Source: Sedimentibacter sp. (lineage in GTDB: Bacteria; Bacillota; Clostridia; Tissierellales; Sedimentibacteraceae). From it: a stretch of DNA of 64,000 nucleotides. The position numbers were made by a program, and so were the translations under genes. The stretch covers positions 1 to 64,000 of the forward strand of contig JAHDLA010000023.1 of assembly GCA_018436705.1 (NCBI GenBank), read 5' to 3'. Numbering within the stretch: the stretch's first letter is position 1; the number at the start of each line of letters is the position of its first letter. The notes under the pieces are model-generated. The model worked only from the letters and a program-made list of their open reading frames with translations. It was not told the origin of the DNA and searched no databases. Shown here piece after piece: positions 1 to 8,462 of this stretch.

Positions 1-3
1 CAT
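1..3 (-). CDS. Start codon of a gene running off the left edge
   Basis: On the minus strand an ATG sits exactly at the window edge, preceded by TTAGGAGAAAAGTAGG, a good ribosome binding site. Only the start codon is inside the window, so the product cannot be named. An extended -10 promoter lies just upstream, so the gene probably starts its own transcript after the terminator that ends the hemZ operon. Confidence 0.55.
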
Positions 4-37
4 CCTACTTTTCTCCTAAGTTTATTTTTATGCATTT

Positions 38-46
38 ATTATATCA
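38..46 (-). promoter_or_regulatory. Extended -10 promoter for the gene at the left edge
   Basis: The minus strand reads TGATATAAT (TGnTATAAT form), about 35 bases before the ATG at the window edge. I see no good -35 box, which is usual for extended -10 promoters. It lies just past the terminator at 69-93. Confidence 0.4.
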
Positions 47-63
47 TAAATACGCTCAAAAAC

Positions 64-93
64 ATAGAAAAACCGTTGAATTTTCAACGGTCT
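64..93 (-). terminator. Intrinsic terminator of the hemZ operon
   Basis: On the minus strand a 9-bp stem (ACCGTTGAA / TTCAACGGT) with a 2-base loop is followed at once by TTTTTCT. It lies about 75 bases after the thioredoxin-like gene and ends the dtd-MBL-hemZ-thioredoxin run. A second perfect palindrome at 141-163 is closer to the gene but lacks a T-tract on this strand. Confidence 0.75.
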
Positions 94-165
94 TAATGTT
101 AATTTTTCGTAATTTTTGTACTGACTTTGTCAGCAGCCTGAATGGGACTGACTCAGTCCCATTTT

Positions 166-426
166 TTATGATATTGCTTTTTTTAATACTTCTTCAATTT
201 TTTCGAAAGATGGAACCCCCTCATGGACTTTTGTCCCGCCAACGTAAAATGTTGGAACCTGGTAATAATCATATGCATCAGCAATTTGCGCATGCACTGA
301 TTCTTCAATACGTTCAATTTCAATATCCTTGTATTCAGGGTTTTTTGTCTTCAACGCATCTACCATTTTAAAGGCTCTCTTGCAGTGAGGACAATTTTCC
401 AAATAGAATGCTTTTACCTTTTTCAT
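166..426 (-). CDS. Small thioredoxin/glutaredoxin-like protein
   Basis: An 86-residue thioredoxin-fold protein. A CPHC redox motif is at residues 12-15 and the family's cis-proline is in VPTF at about 57-60. CPHC is the active-site form seen in DsbA and in some small glutaredoxin-like proteins, so it probably acts as a cytoplasmic thiol-disulfide exchanger; no signal peptide is present. It starts after AAGGAG and overlaps the hemZ stop codon by ATGA, so the two are translationally coupled. That suggests a reductant role near a radical-SAM enzyme, but the partner is unknown. Confidence 0.8.
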   Translation of the reverse strand: MKKVKAFYLENCPHCKRAFKMVDALKTKNPEYKDIEIERIEESVHAQIADAYDYYQVPTFYVGGTKVHEGVPSFEKIEEVLKKAIS

Positions 427-1919
427 ATAATCTCCTTTTCGTCAAATAATAATCTTTTCTTGTTTTGTAATATTTCTTTAATCCGCCCTTCGTACTCCTC
501 CAGACTTTTAAAATTCCGAATGGGAACATGCCTTCCGTCCTGTTTCATTATTTTTGAAGATGCTCCAAGGCCGCACGCCAGTATGGTTTCCAGTTCCTCT
601 ATTATAACAATATTATATAAACTCTCCATTTCCGGCAGGGTATAACCAATATTTTCAGAATTTCCTTTTATATTTTTTTGCCTGTACATGTAGTATGGTA
701 TGTACCCGCTGCCAATGCATTCCTTCTTTACTGTCTCATACATTTTTCGTATCAAATCATAATCCTTGCGCAATTCTTCACTTTGCCTTGTAAGCTCAGA
801 TTTTGCCTTGTATGCCAATGAATGGACAGTAATATTTTCAGGCCTTAATTTAATTATTTCTCTTATGGTGTAATTAACGTCTGCTTCGTCTTCTCCTGGA
901 AGCCCCAATATTATATCCGTGTTAATCCAATCAAAGCCTGTTTTTCTCGCAAGATTATATTTATTTACTATATCCTTTGAAGAATGCTTCCTTCCGACTG
1001 TTTCAAGCGTCCTTTCATTCATTGTTTGAGGATTGATGCTTATACGATTTACACCTATTTCTTTTAGAAACATCAATTTTTCTTCTGTCAAAGTATCCGG
1101 TCTTCCGGCTTCAAACATTACTTCTTTTATTTCAGCCAGATCATAGTATTTTTTTATGCAGTCAAATATAACAGATATCTGCCTTTCATTTAATACAGAA
1201 GGAGTTCCTCCCCCTATATATAAAGTGTGTAACTTTAGACCCCTTCTCAAAGCCATTTTTATCGTTTCTTCAATCTCATATACAAGTACATCTATATATT
1301 TATCTATTTTAGCTTCCTTTGCACCTGTATATGATGTAAATGAACAATAACTGCATTTTGAAGGGCAAAACGGTATTCCGGCATACAAATTGTAATTTTG
1401 CTTGTTTTCCTCTTCATTCACATACTTTCTCTCAATATCCAGTACTTCCCACAAAAGATCAATTTTTTCCGGTAAAACTTCGTAGGTATCTTTTAATATT
1501 TTTGTAGTTTCTTTTTTTGTCTTCCCATGTTTAAGTGCTGTTATCAGTATCTTTACCACTCTCACGCCGGTCAGAATACCGTACTCTGGATTTACACCGT
1601 AGTATCTTTTTAGAACACTGTGTATTGATTTTACGACAAGAATCTTTTTAAGTCTCTTCGAATCAGCACTCTCAAGAAAAATTTCATCACTTTCGTATTT
1701 TGCTCTGAACAAAAGCTGGTCTTTTAAATACAGACAAGCAGTACTGACTAACGAATTCCCATCATCGTTCAATACTGACACCATTGCCAGCCCTGTGTCA
1801 TTATAGCTTTTCCCGGAAAGTTTGACTTCATATCCTATGTTTAAATCAAATATTCTGAGGTCATTTCTTGCTTCATATTCAAAATTATGTCCTGAAAAAT
1901 AAAATGTAAGCATCTTCAT
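423..1919 (-). CDS. hemZ: Coproporphyrinogen dehydrogenase HemZ-type radical SAM protein
   Basis: A 498-residue HemN/HemZ-family radical-SAM enzyme. The [4Fe-4S]/SAM motif CPSKCSYC is at 185-192 and GGGTP at about 236-240. The roughly 170-residue N-terminal extension before the radical-SAM core is typical of HemZ rather than HemN or HemW. HemZ is annotated as oxygen-independent oxidation of coproporphyrinogen III, but the activity of clostridial members is poorly established. It starts directly at the stop of the upstream metallo-beta-lactamase gene and overlaps the downstream thioredoxin-like gene. The order dtd-hydrolase-hemZ after rel is common in Clostridia. Confidence 0.85.
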   Translation of the reverse strand: MKMLTFYFSGHNFEYEARNDLRIFDLNIGYEVKLSGKSYNDTGLAMVSVLNDDGNSLVSTACLYLKDQLLFRAKYESDEIFLESADSKRLKKILVVKSIHSVLKRYYGVNPEYGILTGVRVVKILITALKHGKTKKETTKILKDTYEVLPEKIDLLWEVLDIERKYVNEEENKQNYNLYAGIPFCPSKCSYCSFTSYTGAKEAKIDKYIDVLVYEIEETIKMALRRGLKLHTLYIGGGTPSVLNERQISVIFDCIKKYYDLAEIKEVMFEAGRPDTLTEEKLMFLKEIGVNRISINPQTMNERTLETVGRKHSSKDIVNKYNLARKTGFDWINTDIILGLPGEDEADVNYTIREIIKLRPENITVHSLAYKAKSELTRQSEELRKDYDLIRKMYETVKKECIGSGYIPYYMYRQKNIKGNSENIGYTLPEMESLYNIVIIEELETILACGLGASSKIMKQDGRHVPIRNFKSLEEYEGRIKEILQNKKRLLFDEKEII

Positions 1920-2540
1920 TTAGTTTACAAACGGATTCCCGAGTTTCTCAGACTTAATGGTAGATGGTGAGTTGTGGCCTGGATAAATTACAATATCATC
2001 ATCATATTTGAATATTTTATTCTTTATTGAACTTATTATATCTTCAAATGACCCTCCCGGAAAATCCGTCCTGCCTATGGATTTGTTAAAGAGCGTGTCT
2101 CCTGTCATCATAATATTTCCGACCTTTATACAAATTCCACCCTTTGTATGGCCCGGAGTATGAATAATTTCAAATTTTAAGTCTCCCAGCGTTATCTCAT
2201 CACCATCATTTAATTCAAAATCCGGAATTATGGATGTGCTCTTGCCAGTAATCATCTTTGAAAAATTGGCATTGCCATCCTTAAGAACTTCTGCGTCATC
2301 CTTGTGAATATAAATTTTCAAATTATACTTATCAGTCAGCTCCTTCACAGCTCCTATATGGTCACCGTGAGCATGAGTAAGTATGATAATTTTAGGAATA
2401 AGGTCAAGTTCCTTCAGCTTATCATCTATTTTTTTAAAGTCTGCTCCCGGATCTATTACAGCGGCTTCCATTGTAGTTTCAGAACCAACAATATAACAAT
2501 TGGATAAATAAGACCCTACAGTCATAGCTTCAAATATCAT
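1920..2540 (-). CDS. Metallo-beta-lactamase-fold hydrolase (GloB/YcbL-like)
   Basis: A 206-residue single-domain MBL-fold protein. The zinc motif THAHGDH is at 55-61, with further ligands in HTPGHT (about 130), TGDTLF (about 146) and YPGH near 190. Length and motifs fit small glyoxalase II-like thioesterases that lack the C-terminal glutathione-binding domain. Clostridia often have no glutathione, so the substrate is uncertain. The gene lies between dtd and hemZ with its own GGAGG site. Family is confident; substrate is not. Confidence 0.85.
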   Translation of the reverse strand: MIFEAMTVGSYLSNCYIVGSETTMEAAVIDPGADFKKIDDKLKELDLIPKIIILTHAHGDHIGAVKELTDKYNLKIYIHKDDAEVLKDGNANFSKMITGKSTSIIPDFELNDGDEITLGDLKFEIIHTPGHTKGGICIKVGNIMMTGDTLFNKSIGRTDFPGGSFEDIISSIKNKIFKYDDDIVIYPGHNSPSTIKSEKLGNPFVN

Positions 2541-2549
2541 TTGTTCCTC

Positions 2550-2999
2550 CTAAAATAATTTTTTGCTGTCCAGAAGAATTGTAACCGGACCGTCATTGAC
2601 AAGTTCTACATCCATATCGGCACCGAATTCTCCGCACTGTGTAAATATTTCTTTTGCTTTCATTCTATTTATGAAGCTTTCATACATGGGAACCGCCTTC
2701 TCCGGCAAAGCTGCCTGAATAAAGCTGGGCCTTCTTCCTTTTCTTGCATCTCCCAAAAGAGTAAACTGAGAAACAACCAAAATACTTCCTTCCACATCTA
2801 TGAGGCTTTTATTCATTTTCCCGTTTTCATCTTCAAATATCCTTAGATTAGGGACTTTTTCACACATGTATTCCAGGTCTTTTTCATTGTCTGTTTCTTC
2901 CACTCCAAACAACAGCAATATACCGTGGTTTATCTCACCTATAATCTTGTTGTCAACAGTAACGCTTGCTCTCTTTACACGCTGTACTACTCCTCTCAT
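2550..2999 (-). CDS. dtd: D-aminoacyl-tRNA deacylase
   Basis: A 149-residue protein of the usual DTD length. It begins MRGVVQRVKRASV, has the SQFTLLGDARKGRRPSF active-site segment (about 88-104) and a C-terminal NDGPVTI motif that forms the chiral proofreading site. It removes D-amino acids and glycine mischarged onto tRNA. It starts after AAGGAAGGTGA and follows rel, the usual order in Firmicutes, although two hairpins separate the pair. Confidence 0.95.
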   Translation of the reverse strand: MRGVVQRVKRASVTVDNKIIGEINHGILLLFGVEETDNEKDLEYMCEKVPNLRIFEDENGKMNKSLIDVEGSILVVSQFTLLGDARKGRRPSFIQAALPEKAVPMYESFINRMKAKEIFTQCGEFGADMDVELVNDGPVTILLDSKKLF

Positions 3000-3067
3000 T
3001 TAATCACCTTCCTTATTTTATAGTTTAATTTTATGTTAGTCTGTAATTATGTCACCTACAATAAAAC

Positions 3068-3088
3068 AGAACGACGCGAAGTCGTTCT
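3068..3088 (-). terminator. Hairpin between rel and dtd
   Basis: An 8-bp stem (AGAACGAC / GTCGTTCT) with a 5-base loop. On the minus strand it is followed by GTTTTATT, so it can act as a partial terminator after rel. dtd begins about 70 bases further on, so read-through or a separate start must supply the downstream genes. Confidence 0.55.
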
Positions 3089-3112
3089 CAGATTGATTAC
3101 AAAGCCATCAAG

Positions 3113-3141
3113 ATAACAAACCGTCTCAAAAAGTTTGTTAT
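3113..3141 (-). repeat. Inverted repeat just after rel
   Basis: ATAACAAAC and GTTTGTTAT form a 9-bp stem with an 11-base loop, starting 5 bases after the rel stop codon. It is AT-rich without a clear T-tract and may be a 3'-end stabilising hairpin or part of a tandem terminator with 3068-3088. Confidence 0.4.
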
Positions 3142-3145
3142 TAAA

Positions 3146-5332
3146 CTATTTTTTGTTCCTGTATACTTCCAATACTCCGTCTAACTTTTTAATTTTTTTG
3201 ATTAAATCTTCTATTTGTTTTGTTTCATTTATTTCAAATCCGATGTCCAATATGGCAACCCGTTCCTTATTTACTCTTAGGTTGAGTGAAACGGCATTCA
3301 ATTTAGCTTCCGAATATAGATTAGTCACGTCTTGAAGAAGCCTTGGTCTGTCTATGGCTTTTATCTGAAGCTCGCTTAAGAAAGTCGCCTTTTCTTCTGT
3401 GTCCCATTCTACCTCGATAAACCTTTGATCATCCGAATCGTTCAGGTCATGGACATTTGTACAGTCTGACCTGTGAATCGAAACTCCTCTGCCTCTGGTA
3501 ATATATCCCACAATTGCATCTCCGGGAACTGGATTACAGCATTTAGAAAAACGAACCTTTATGTTGTCTATGCCCTTTATAATGACACCCGAAGCATGTT
3601 TTTCTTTTCTTGGCGGAGATGCTTTTGCTGCTGTCAGATTCTTCTCAAGATTCTCTATCTTTTCAAGCTCTATTTTATCCTTGTTTTTTTCCAGATATAG
3701 TAATTTCAGCCTGTTTACAATCTGGTTTTCTGTGATACCGCCATTTCCTACCGCCGCAAACAGATTACTTATGGTATTCATGTTGTATTTATCTGCTACA
3801 AACTTCAGCCATTCTTCCTTCATCAAATCAACAATTTGAAAGCCTTGTTTTTTGACTTCTCGCTCTACAAGCTCTTTCCCTTTTTCAACATTGAAATCTT
3901 TGTCTTTCTCCTTGAAGAACTTCCTTATTTTTGATTTTGCCTGGCTTGATGCGGCTATTTTCAACCAATCTCTGCTTGGGCCGACACTGGACTGCGATGT
4001 AAGTATTTCAACCTGATCACCTGTCTTTAACTTCGTGTCAATAGGCACTATTCTGCCGTTTATCTTTGCACCTACACACCTGTTGCCCACGGCACTGTGT
4101 ACCCTGTAAGCAAAATCTATCGGTATTGAACCCTTAGGCAGATTTACAACTTCTCCCTTAGGTGTAAATACAAATACTTCGTCAGCATATAAGTCTATTT
4201 TTAGAGATTCCATAAATTCCTGAGGATCATTTGTTTCCTGCTGCCATTCAAGCATCTGCCTCAGCCAGTTCAGTTTCTCCTCATAATTTGTTTTTTCATC
4301 GATTCCTTCCTTGTACTTCCAGTGCGCCGCAATACCATACTCAGCAGTCCTGTGCATTTCAAGAGTCCTTATCTGTATTTCAAAAGGTTCTCCATACGGC
4401 CCTATTACCGTAGTATGCAAAGACTGGTACATGTTAGGCTTCGGCATTGCAATATAATCTTTGAACCTTCCAGGAATAGGCTTCCAAAGTGTGTGCACAG
4501 TTCCCAGAGAGCCATAGCAGTCTTTAATAGTATCCACAATAATTCTAACAGCAATCAAGTCATATATCTGCTCAAAGGATTTATTCTTAAAATACATTTT
4601 CTTATAAATGGAATATAGACTTTTCGGTCTCCCTTTGATTTCTGATTTTATTCCCGCTTCGTTAAGCTTTTCAGACATTATAGAAATTATTTGAGAAATG
4701 TAATCTTTTCTCTTTTCACTTTTTTCCTGTACTTTTTTGACTAAGTCTTCATATCCTTCCGGATCTATATATTTAAGGCTCAAGTCTTCAAGCTCCCACT
4801 TAATGGATGCCATACCAAGACGATTCGCAATAGGCGCATATATTTCAATAGTTTCCATTGCCTTCTGGTACTGCTTTTCCTTAGGCATGTATTGAAGCGT
4901 TCTTATATTGTGAAGTCGATCTGCAAGTTTAATTATAACAACCCTGATATCCTTTGACATGGCAATTATCATTTTTCTTAAGGATTCAGCCTGGCGTTCT
5001 TCTTTATTTCGGTATTTTACCTTGCTCAACTTTGTGACACCGTCAACCATATTAGCAATTTCTTCACTGAATTCTCTCTTTATATCATAATATGTAATGC
5101 CTGTATCTTCAACCACATCATGGAGAAGAGCCGCTGCGATTGTTTGTACATCAACATGCAAATCAGCTAAAATAAGCGCAACATTATAAGGATGCACAAA
5201 ATATCTTTCGCCAGAATACCTAGTCTGGGCATTTGAATGAGCCATCTCTGCATAGTTGTATGCCTTTGCAACAACAGAAATATCCGCATTGGAATTATAC
5301 GATTCTATTTGATTAATTAAATTTTCCAGCAT
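3146..5332 (-). CDS. rel: Bifunctional (p)ppGpp synthetase/hydrolase Rel
   Basis: A 728-residue long RelA/SpoT homologue, normal length for Firmicute Rel. Domains in order: HD hydrolase (HDVVEDT near 71-77), synthetase (about 240-350), TGS (about 390-455), zinc-finger/helical region with conserved cysteines (KCCNPVPGD) and a C-terminal ACT domain. It makes and degrades the stringent-response alarmone. The longest frame starts 10 codons earlier, but only the ATG at 5332 has a Shine-Dalgarno-like GGTGA at correct spacing. It follows apt, the usual recJ-apt-rel order. Confidence 0.95.
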   Translation of the reverse strand: MLENLINQIESYNSNADISVVAKAYNYAEMAHSNAQTRYSGERYFVHPYNVALILADLHVDVQTIAAALLHDVVEDTGITYYDIKREFSEEIANMVDGVTKLSKVKYRNKEERQAESLRKMIIAMSKDIRVVIIKLADRLHNIRTLQYMPKEKQYQKAMETIEIYAPIANRLGMASIKWELEDLSLKYIDPEGYEDLVKKVQEKSEKRKDYISQIISIMSEKLNEAGIKSEIKGRPKSLYSIYKKMYFKNKSFEQIYDLIAVRIIVDTIKDCYGSLGTVHTLWKPIPGRFKDYIAMPKPNMYQSLHTTVIGPYGEPFEIQIRTLEMHRTAEYGIAAHWKYKEGIDEKTNYEEKLNWLRQMLEWQQETNDPQEFMESLKIDLYADEVFVFTPKGEVVNLPKGSIPIDFAYRVHSAVGNRCVGAKINGRIVPIDTKLKTGDQVEILTSQSSVGPSRDWLKIAASSQAKSKIRKFFKEKDKDFNVEKGKELVEREVKKQGFQIVDLMKEEWLKFVADKYNMNTISNLFAAVGNGGITENQIVNRLKLLYLEKNKDKIELEKIENLEKNLTAAKASPPRKEKHASGVIIKGIDNIKVRFSKCCNPVPGDAIVGYITRGRGVSIHRSDCTNVHDLNDSDDQRFIEVEWDTEEKATFLSELQIKAIDRPRLLQDVTNLYSEAKLNAVSLNLRVNKERVAILDIGFEINETKQIEDLIKKIKKLDGVLEVYRNKK

Positions 5333-5425
5333 GTCTTCACCACTATTTCTAATCAGTATCATAATTAATGTCTGTTACTTTTTCTATTACAGTGTCTTAT
5401 GTTAATAAGTTCACTGACTAAAGCA

Positions 5426-5941
5426 TTAGCTGTATTTTACTAATGATTCAACATTGTACCCTTTTAGTTTTTCTCTTCCGTTTAACTCTTCCAGCTCGAT
5501 TAAAAATCCAAGTCCTACTACTTCGCCTCCCAGTTTTTCAACCAGTTTTGCAGCAGCATACATTGTTCCGCCGGTAGCAAGTAAATCATCCACAATCAAC
5601 ACTTTCTGCCCTTTCTTAATTGAGTCCTTATGTATTTCTAACTTATCTTTTCCGTATTCCAGGGAGTAATCGTAGCTTACTGTTTCAGCAGGGAGTTTTC
5701 CAGGTTTCCTTACAGGGACAAATCCCGTTCCCAATAAATAAGCAAGAGGGGTTGCGAATATGAACCCTCTTGATTCAGGTCCGACTATTATATCCACATC
5801 TATGCCCTTGAATTCCTCAGCCATTTGGTTTATACATTCCTTTAAAGCATCCGCATCCTTCAGAAGTGTCGTTATATCTTTAAAGCTTATTCCCTCTGAC
5901 GGAAACCCTTCTATTACACGAATCTTTTCTTTTAAGTCCAT
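5426..5941 (-). CDS. apt: Adenine phosphoribosyltransferase
   Basis: 171 residues, the usual length. The PRPP-binding signature [13 protein letters not shown] is at 114-126 and GPESRGF at about 54-60. It salvages adenine to AMP in the cytoplasm using PRPP. It starts after GGAGG, 22 bases past recJ, in the conserved recJ-apt-rel cluster. Confidence 0.97.
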   Translation of the reverse strand: MDLKEKIRVIEGFPSEGISFKDITTLLKDADALKECINQMAEEFKGIDVDIIVGPESRGFIFATPLAYLLGTGFVPVRKPGKLPAETVSYDYSLEYGKDKLEIHKDSIKKGQKVLIVDDLLATGGTMYAAAKLVEKLGGEVVGLGFLIELEELNGREKLKGYNVESLVKYS

Positions 5942-5962
5942 AATTCCTCCAATTATAAAAGA

Positions 5963-7882
5963 CTATTTCTTTATATACAGTACTTCGTTTTTTAATGCGT
6001 ATTGAATATTATCAGCCTTTTTTAGCATACATATTATTTCTTCGGCTGTTATTTTAGTACTATATATTTTATTTAGTTTTTCTACAAGCATAAATATATC
6101 AGTCTTAATTATTTTTGACTTACTTTTATTTATGACTGAATTCAGCACTTTCATTTTTTCATCATCGATAGAGTAATCCAATTTGTCGCTATCTTCAACA
6201 TTCTGCAGTACCAGCTGAATACTTTTTCTGCCGTTAAATTCATTCAAGCTCATTGTAACCACATATGCTTCCGGCTTTGTTAGCACTTTTTCTAAGATTC
6301 CAATCTTACCAAATCCGATAACAGAAATTTCTCTATTATCTTTTACAAGAACAAAGCTTAAATGACTCCCATCCTTGCCCACTTTTCGAATATTTTTTAG
6401 TTCTGCACCCTCGAGAGCAAATACCGGTTTCGGATTTCCCGATCCATAAGGTTCAAACATGCAGATTTCTTTATATAAATCAAAATTGACATCTTTCGCT
6501 TCAATATACGAATCAGCTTCAATTTCATTTAGGCTGTCATCCCTGTTTAAAGAGAAAATGTAGCTGTTCAATTCATCTGCAAATATATTTATATTTTTCT
6601 CTTCTATCGTCAGTCCAGCTGCAAGCTTATGACCGCCATACTTCAGCAAATATTGCTTCACCGCTGTAAAAGCTTCAAAAATATCAACACATTCCAGACT
6701 CCTGGCAGATCCTTTTCCTATACCTTCTTTCATAGATATAACAACACTTGGCATTTCATATTTATCCGTAAGCTTTGAAGCTACAATTCCAAGCACGCCT
6801 TCATGCCAGTTTTCTCCATAAACGACAATAATACTCTTCTTGTATAAAAAGTCTGTTTCTATCTTATTAACAGCTTCTTCAAAAATTACACTCTCGGCCT
6901 GCTTTCTCAAAGTATTTAAAGCTTCAAGCTCCAGTGCAAGCTTTTCTGCTTCCTGCTCATCAGATGTAAGCATAAGCATTATTGCCTTTTTTGCAGTATC
7001 CATCCTCCCAGCAGCATTTATTCTTGGAGCAATAATAAATCCAATGTGGTAAGATTCGATTTCTTTATCTTTGATACCGGAAACCTCAATAAGCTTTTTC
7101 AAGCCTATCAGTCTTGTGTTGTTAATTTTTTTCAACCCGTTCTTTGCAATTATCCTATTATCTCCAACAAGGTCTACTATATCTGCTATAGTACCTAAAC
7201 ATGCCAGTTCAAGAAGAACATCCTCAATGTCTTCCACCTTCAGGTATGTGTTCAAATGTTTCAAAAATTTAAAAGACAGTCCTGCCGCGCATAAATGCTT
7301 ATTTTTCGACGGACAGTCTTTTTGTTTCGGATCTATGACTGCATAAGCCGGAGGCAATTCCTCCTTGCACTGATGATGATCTATTATAACTACATCCTTA
7401 CCCATTTCGCTTATACAAGCAATCTTTTCAATTTCAGCTATACCGCAGTCTACTGTAACCACTAAGTCAGCCCCTATTTTGTTATCTTTAAGCTTTTCCA
7501 CAAATTCCGAACTTATACCATAGCCTTCGCTTTCTCTTTCAGGCACGTAATAATCAACATCTGCCCCAGCTTTTGACAAGAGCAATATGAATTGACTTAT
7601 GGAGGTCACACCGTCTACATCATAATCTCCATATATGATTATTTTCTGATTCTTATCAATTGCTTCAAGAACTCTTGAACATCCTCTTTGTAAATCTTTA
7701 TATTTCTTAGCATTTTCAAAGTATTTGAAATCCGGATTAAGAAATTCCTCTATTTCATTATATTCTGTTATATTTCTGTTTAAAAGTATCCTTGAGGATA
7801 TTTTTGAAAGATTAAATTTTCTGCTTACATCTTTAATATATCCTCTATCATACTCTTTAACTTTGAGCTTCACTTTTTTCAT
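5963..7882 (-). CDS. recJ: Single-stranded-DNA-specific exonuclease RecJ
   Basis: About 639 residues. DHH-family motifs are GDYDVDGV (near 85) and the diagnostic DHH (near 168); later come GGHKLAAG of the DHHA1 domain and a C-terminal OB-like region. RecJ is a 5'-3' ssDNA exonuclease in recombination and repair. The start is uncertain: the longest frame starts at 7909, while the ATG at 7882 matches the typical RecJ beginning (KKVKLK...), but neither has a good ribosome binding site. Both choices overlap the end of the LapA-like gene, which suggests translational coupling. Confidence 0.93.
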   Translation of the reverse strand: MKKVKLKVKEYDRGYIKDVSRKFNLSKISSRILLNRNITEYNEIEEFLNPDFKYFENAKKYKDLQRGCSRVLEAIDKNQKIIIYGDYDVDGVTSISQFILLLSKAGADVDYYVPERESEGYGISSEFVEKLKDNKIGADLVVTVDCGIAEIEKIACISEMGKDVVIIDHHQCKEELPPAYAVIDPKQKDCPSKNKHLCAAGLSFKFLKHLNTYLKVEDIEDVLLELACLGTIADIVDLVGDNRIIAKNGLKKINNTRLIGLKKLIEVSGIKDKEIESYHIGFIIAPRINAAGRMDTAKKAIMLMLTSDEQEAEKLALELEALNTLRKQAESVIFEEAVNKIETDFLYKKSIIVVYGENWHEGVLGIVASKLTDKYEMPSVVISMKEGIGKGSARSLECVDIFEAFTAVKQYLLKYGGHKLAAGLTIEEKNINIFADELNSYIFSLNRDDSLNEIEADSYIEAKDVNFDLYKEICMFEPYGSGNPKPVFALEGAELKNIRKVGKDGSHLSFVLVKDNREISVIGFGKIGILEKVLTKPEAYVVTMSLNEFNGRKSIQLVLQNVEDSDKLDYSIDDEKMKVLNSVINKSKSKIIKTDIFMLVEKLNKIYSTKITAEEIICMLKKADNIQYALKNEVLYIKK

Positions 7883-8354
7883 CGTTGTCAGTAATTTTGG
7901 CACCCTCATCTTTAGTATCGGTTACAATCGATTCGTTTGATTCAGTTTTTAGAGAATCCAACTCATTGCTTAACTTTGCAATCGTATCTGCCTGATCCTT
8001 GTTTTTCTGCTCCAGTTCGGAAATTTTTGCTTCTAATGCGCTTCCGTTTTCTTTCAGCTTATTCGTTTCTTCTTCCATTGCTTTAATATTGCTGTCTGCC
8101 AGTACTTTGTCGTTTTCAAGTGTTTTTAATTTGTTCTTCATCTCTTTTGACTCAGATCTTTTTTTAAACTGTCTAGTTGTTCCGAGAATCAAAACAAGTA
8201 CAGCTCCTATAATTATACAAATCATCATAACAACAGCCAAAGGCATTTCAAATCTGGCTAGAAACAAATCAACAGGAACCGGTGTGCCGTTCTGAATAGC
8301 AAATATAGCAACAAAAATTGCTATTATCAATATAACTATAAAACCAACCTGCAT
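7857..8354 (-). CDS. LapA-domain (DUF1049) membrane protein with coiled coil
   Basis: 165 residues. Two hydrophobic segments (about 3-20 and 37-58), separated by a short loop rich in Gly and Pro, match the LapA/DUF1049 hairpin. A long charged region (about 70-145) with heptad-like Leu/Ile follows, probably a cytoplasmic coiled coil, and then an acidic tail. LapA in proteobacteria works in lipopolysaccharide assembly, which cannot apply to a Firmicute, so the role here is unknown. It overlaps recJ and sits where secD-secF often lies in Clostridia. Confidence 0.75.
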   Translation of the reverse strand: MQVGFIVILIIAIFVAIFAIQNGTPVPVDLFLARFEMPLAVVMMICIIIGAVLVLILGTTRQFKKRSESKEMKNKLKTLENDKVLADSNIKAMEEETNKLKENGSALEAKISELEQKNKDQADTIAKLSNELDSLKTESNESIVTDTKDEGAKITDNDEKSEAQS

Positions 8355-8462
8355 AGTAACACTCCTCTCTTGTAATCATATGTAGATATCAGAATATATT
8401 ATACTATAGTCTAGTATATATTTACCACTATTTTTTACAATTAAGCATAATATTACAATAAA

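Noticed and set aside
141..163. Perfect palindrome after the thioredoxin-like gene as the main terminator
   Set aside because: The T-tract is on the wrong strand; the hairpin at 69-93 is the better terminator.
30..371. 113-codon plus-strand frame opposite the thioredoxin-like gene
   Set aside because: It lies across a terminator and opposite a gene with a clear CPHC motif and ribosome binding site; no motif and no ribosome binding site of its own.
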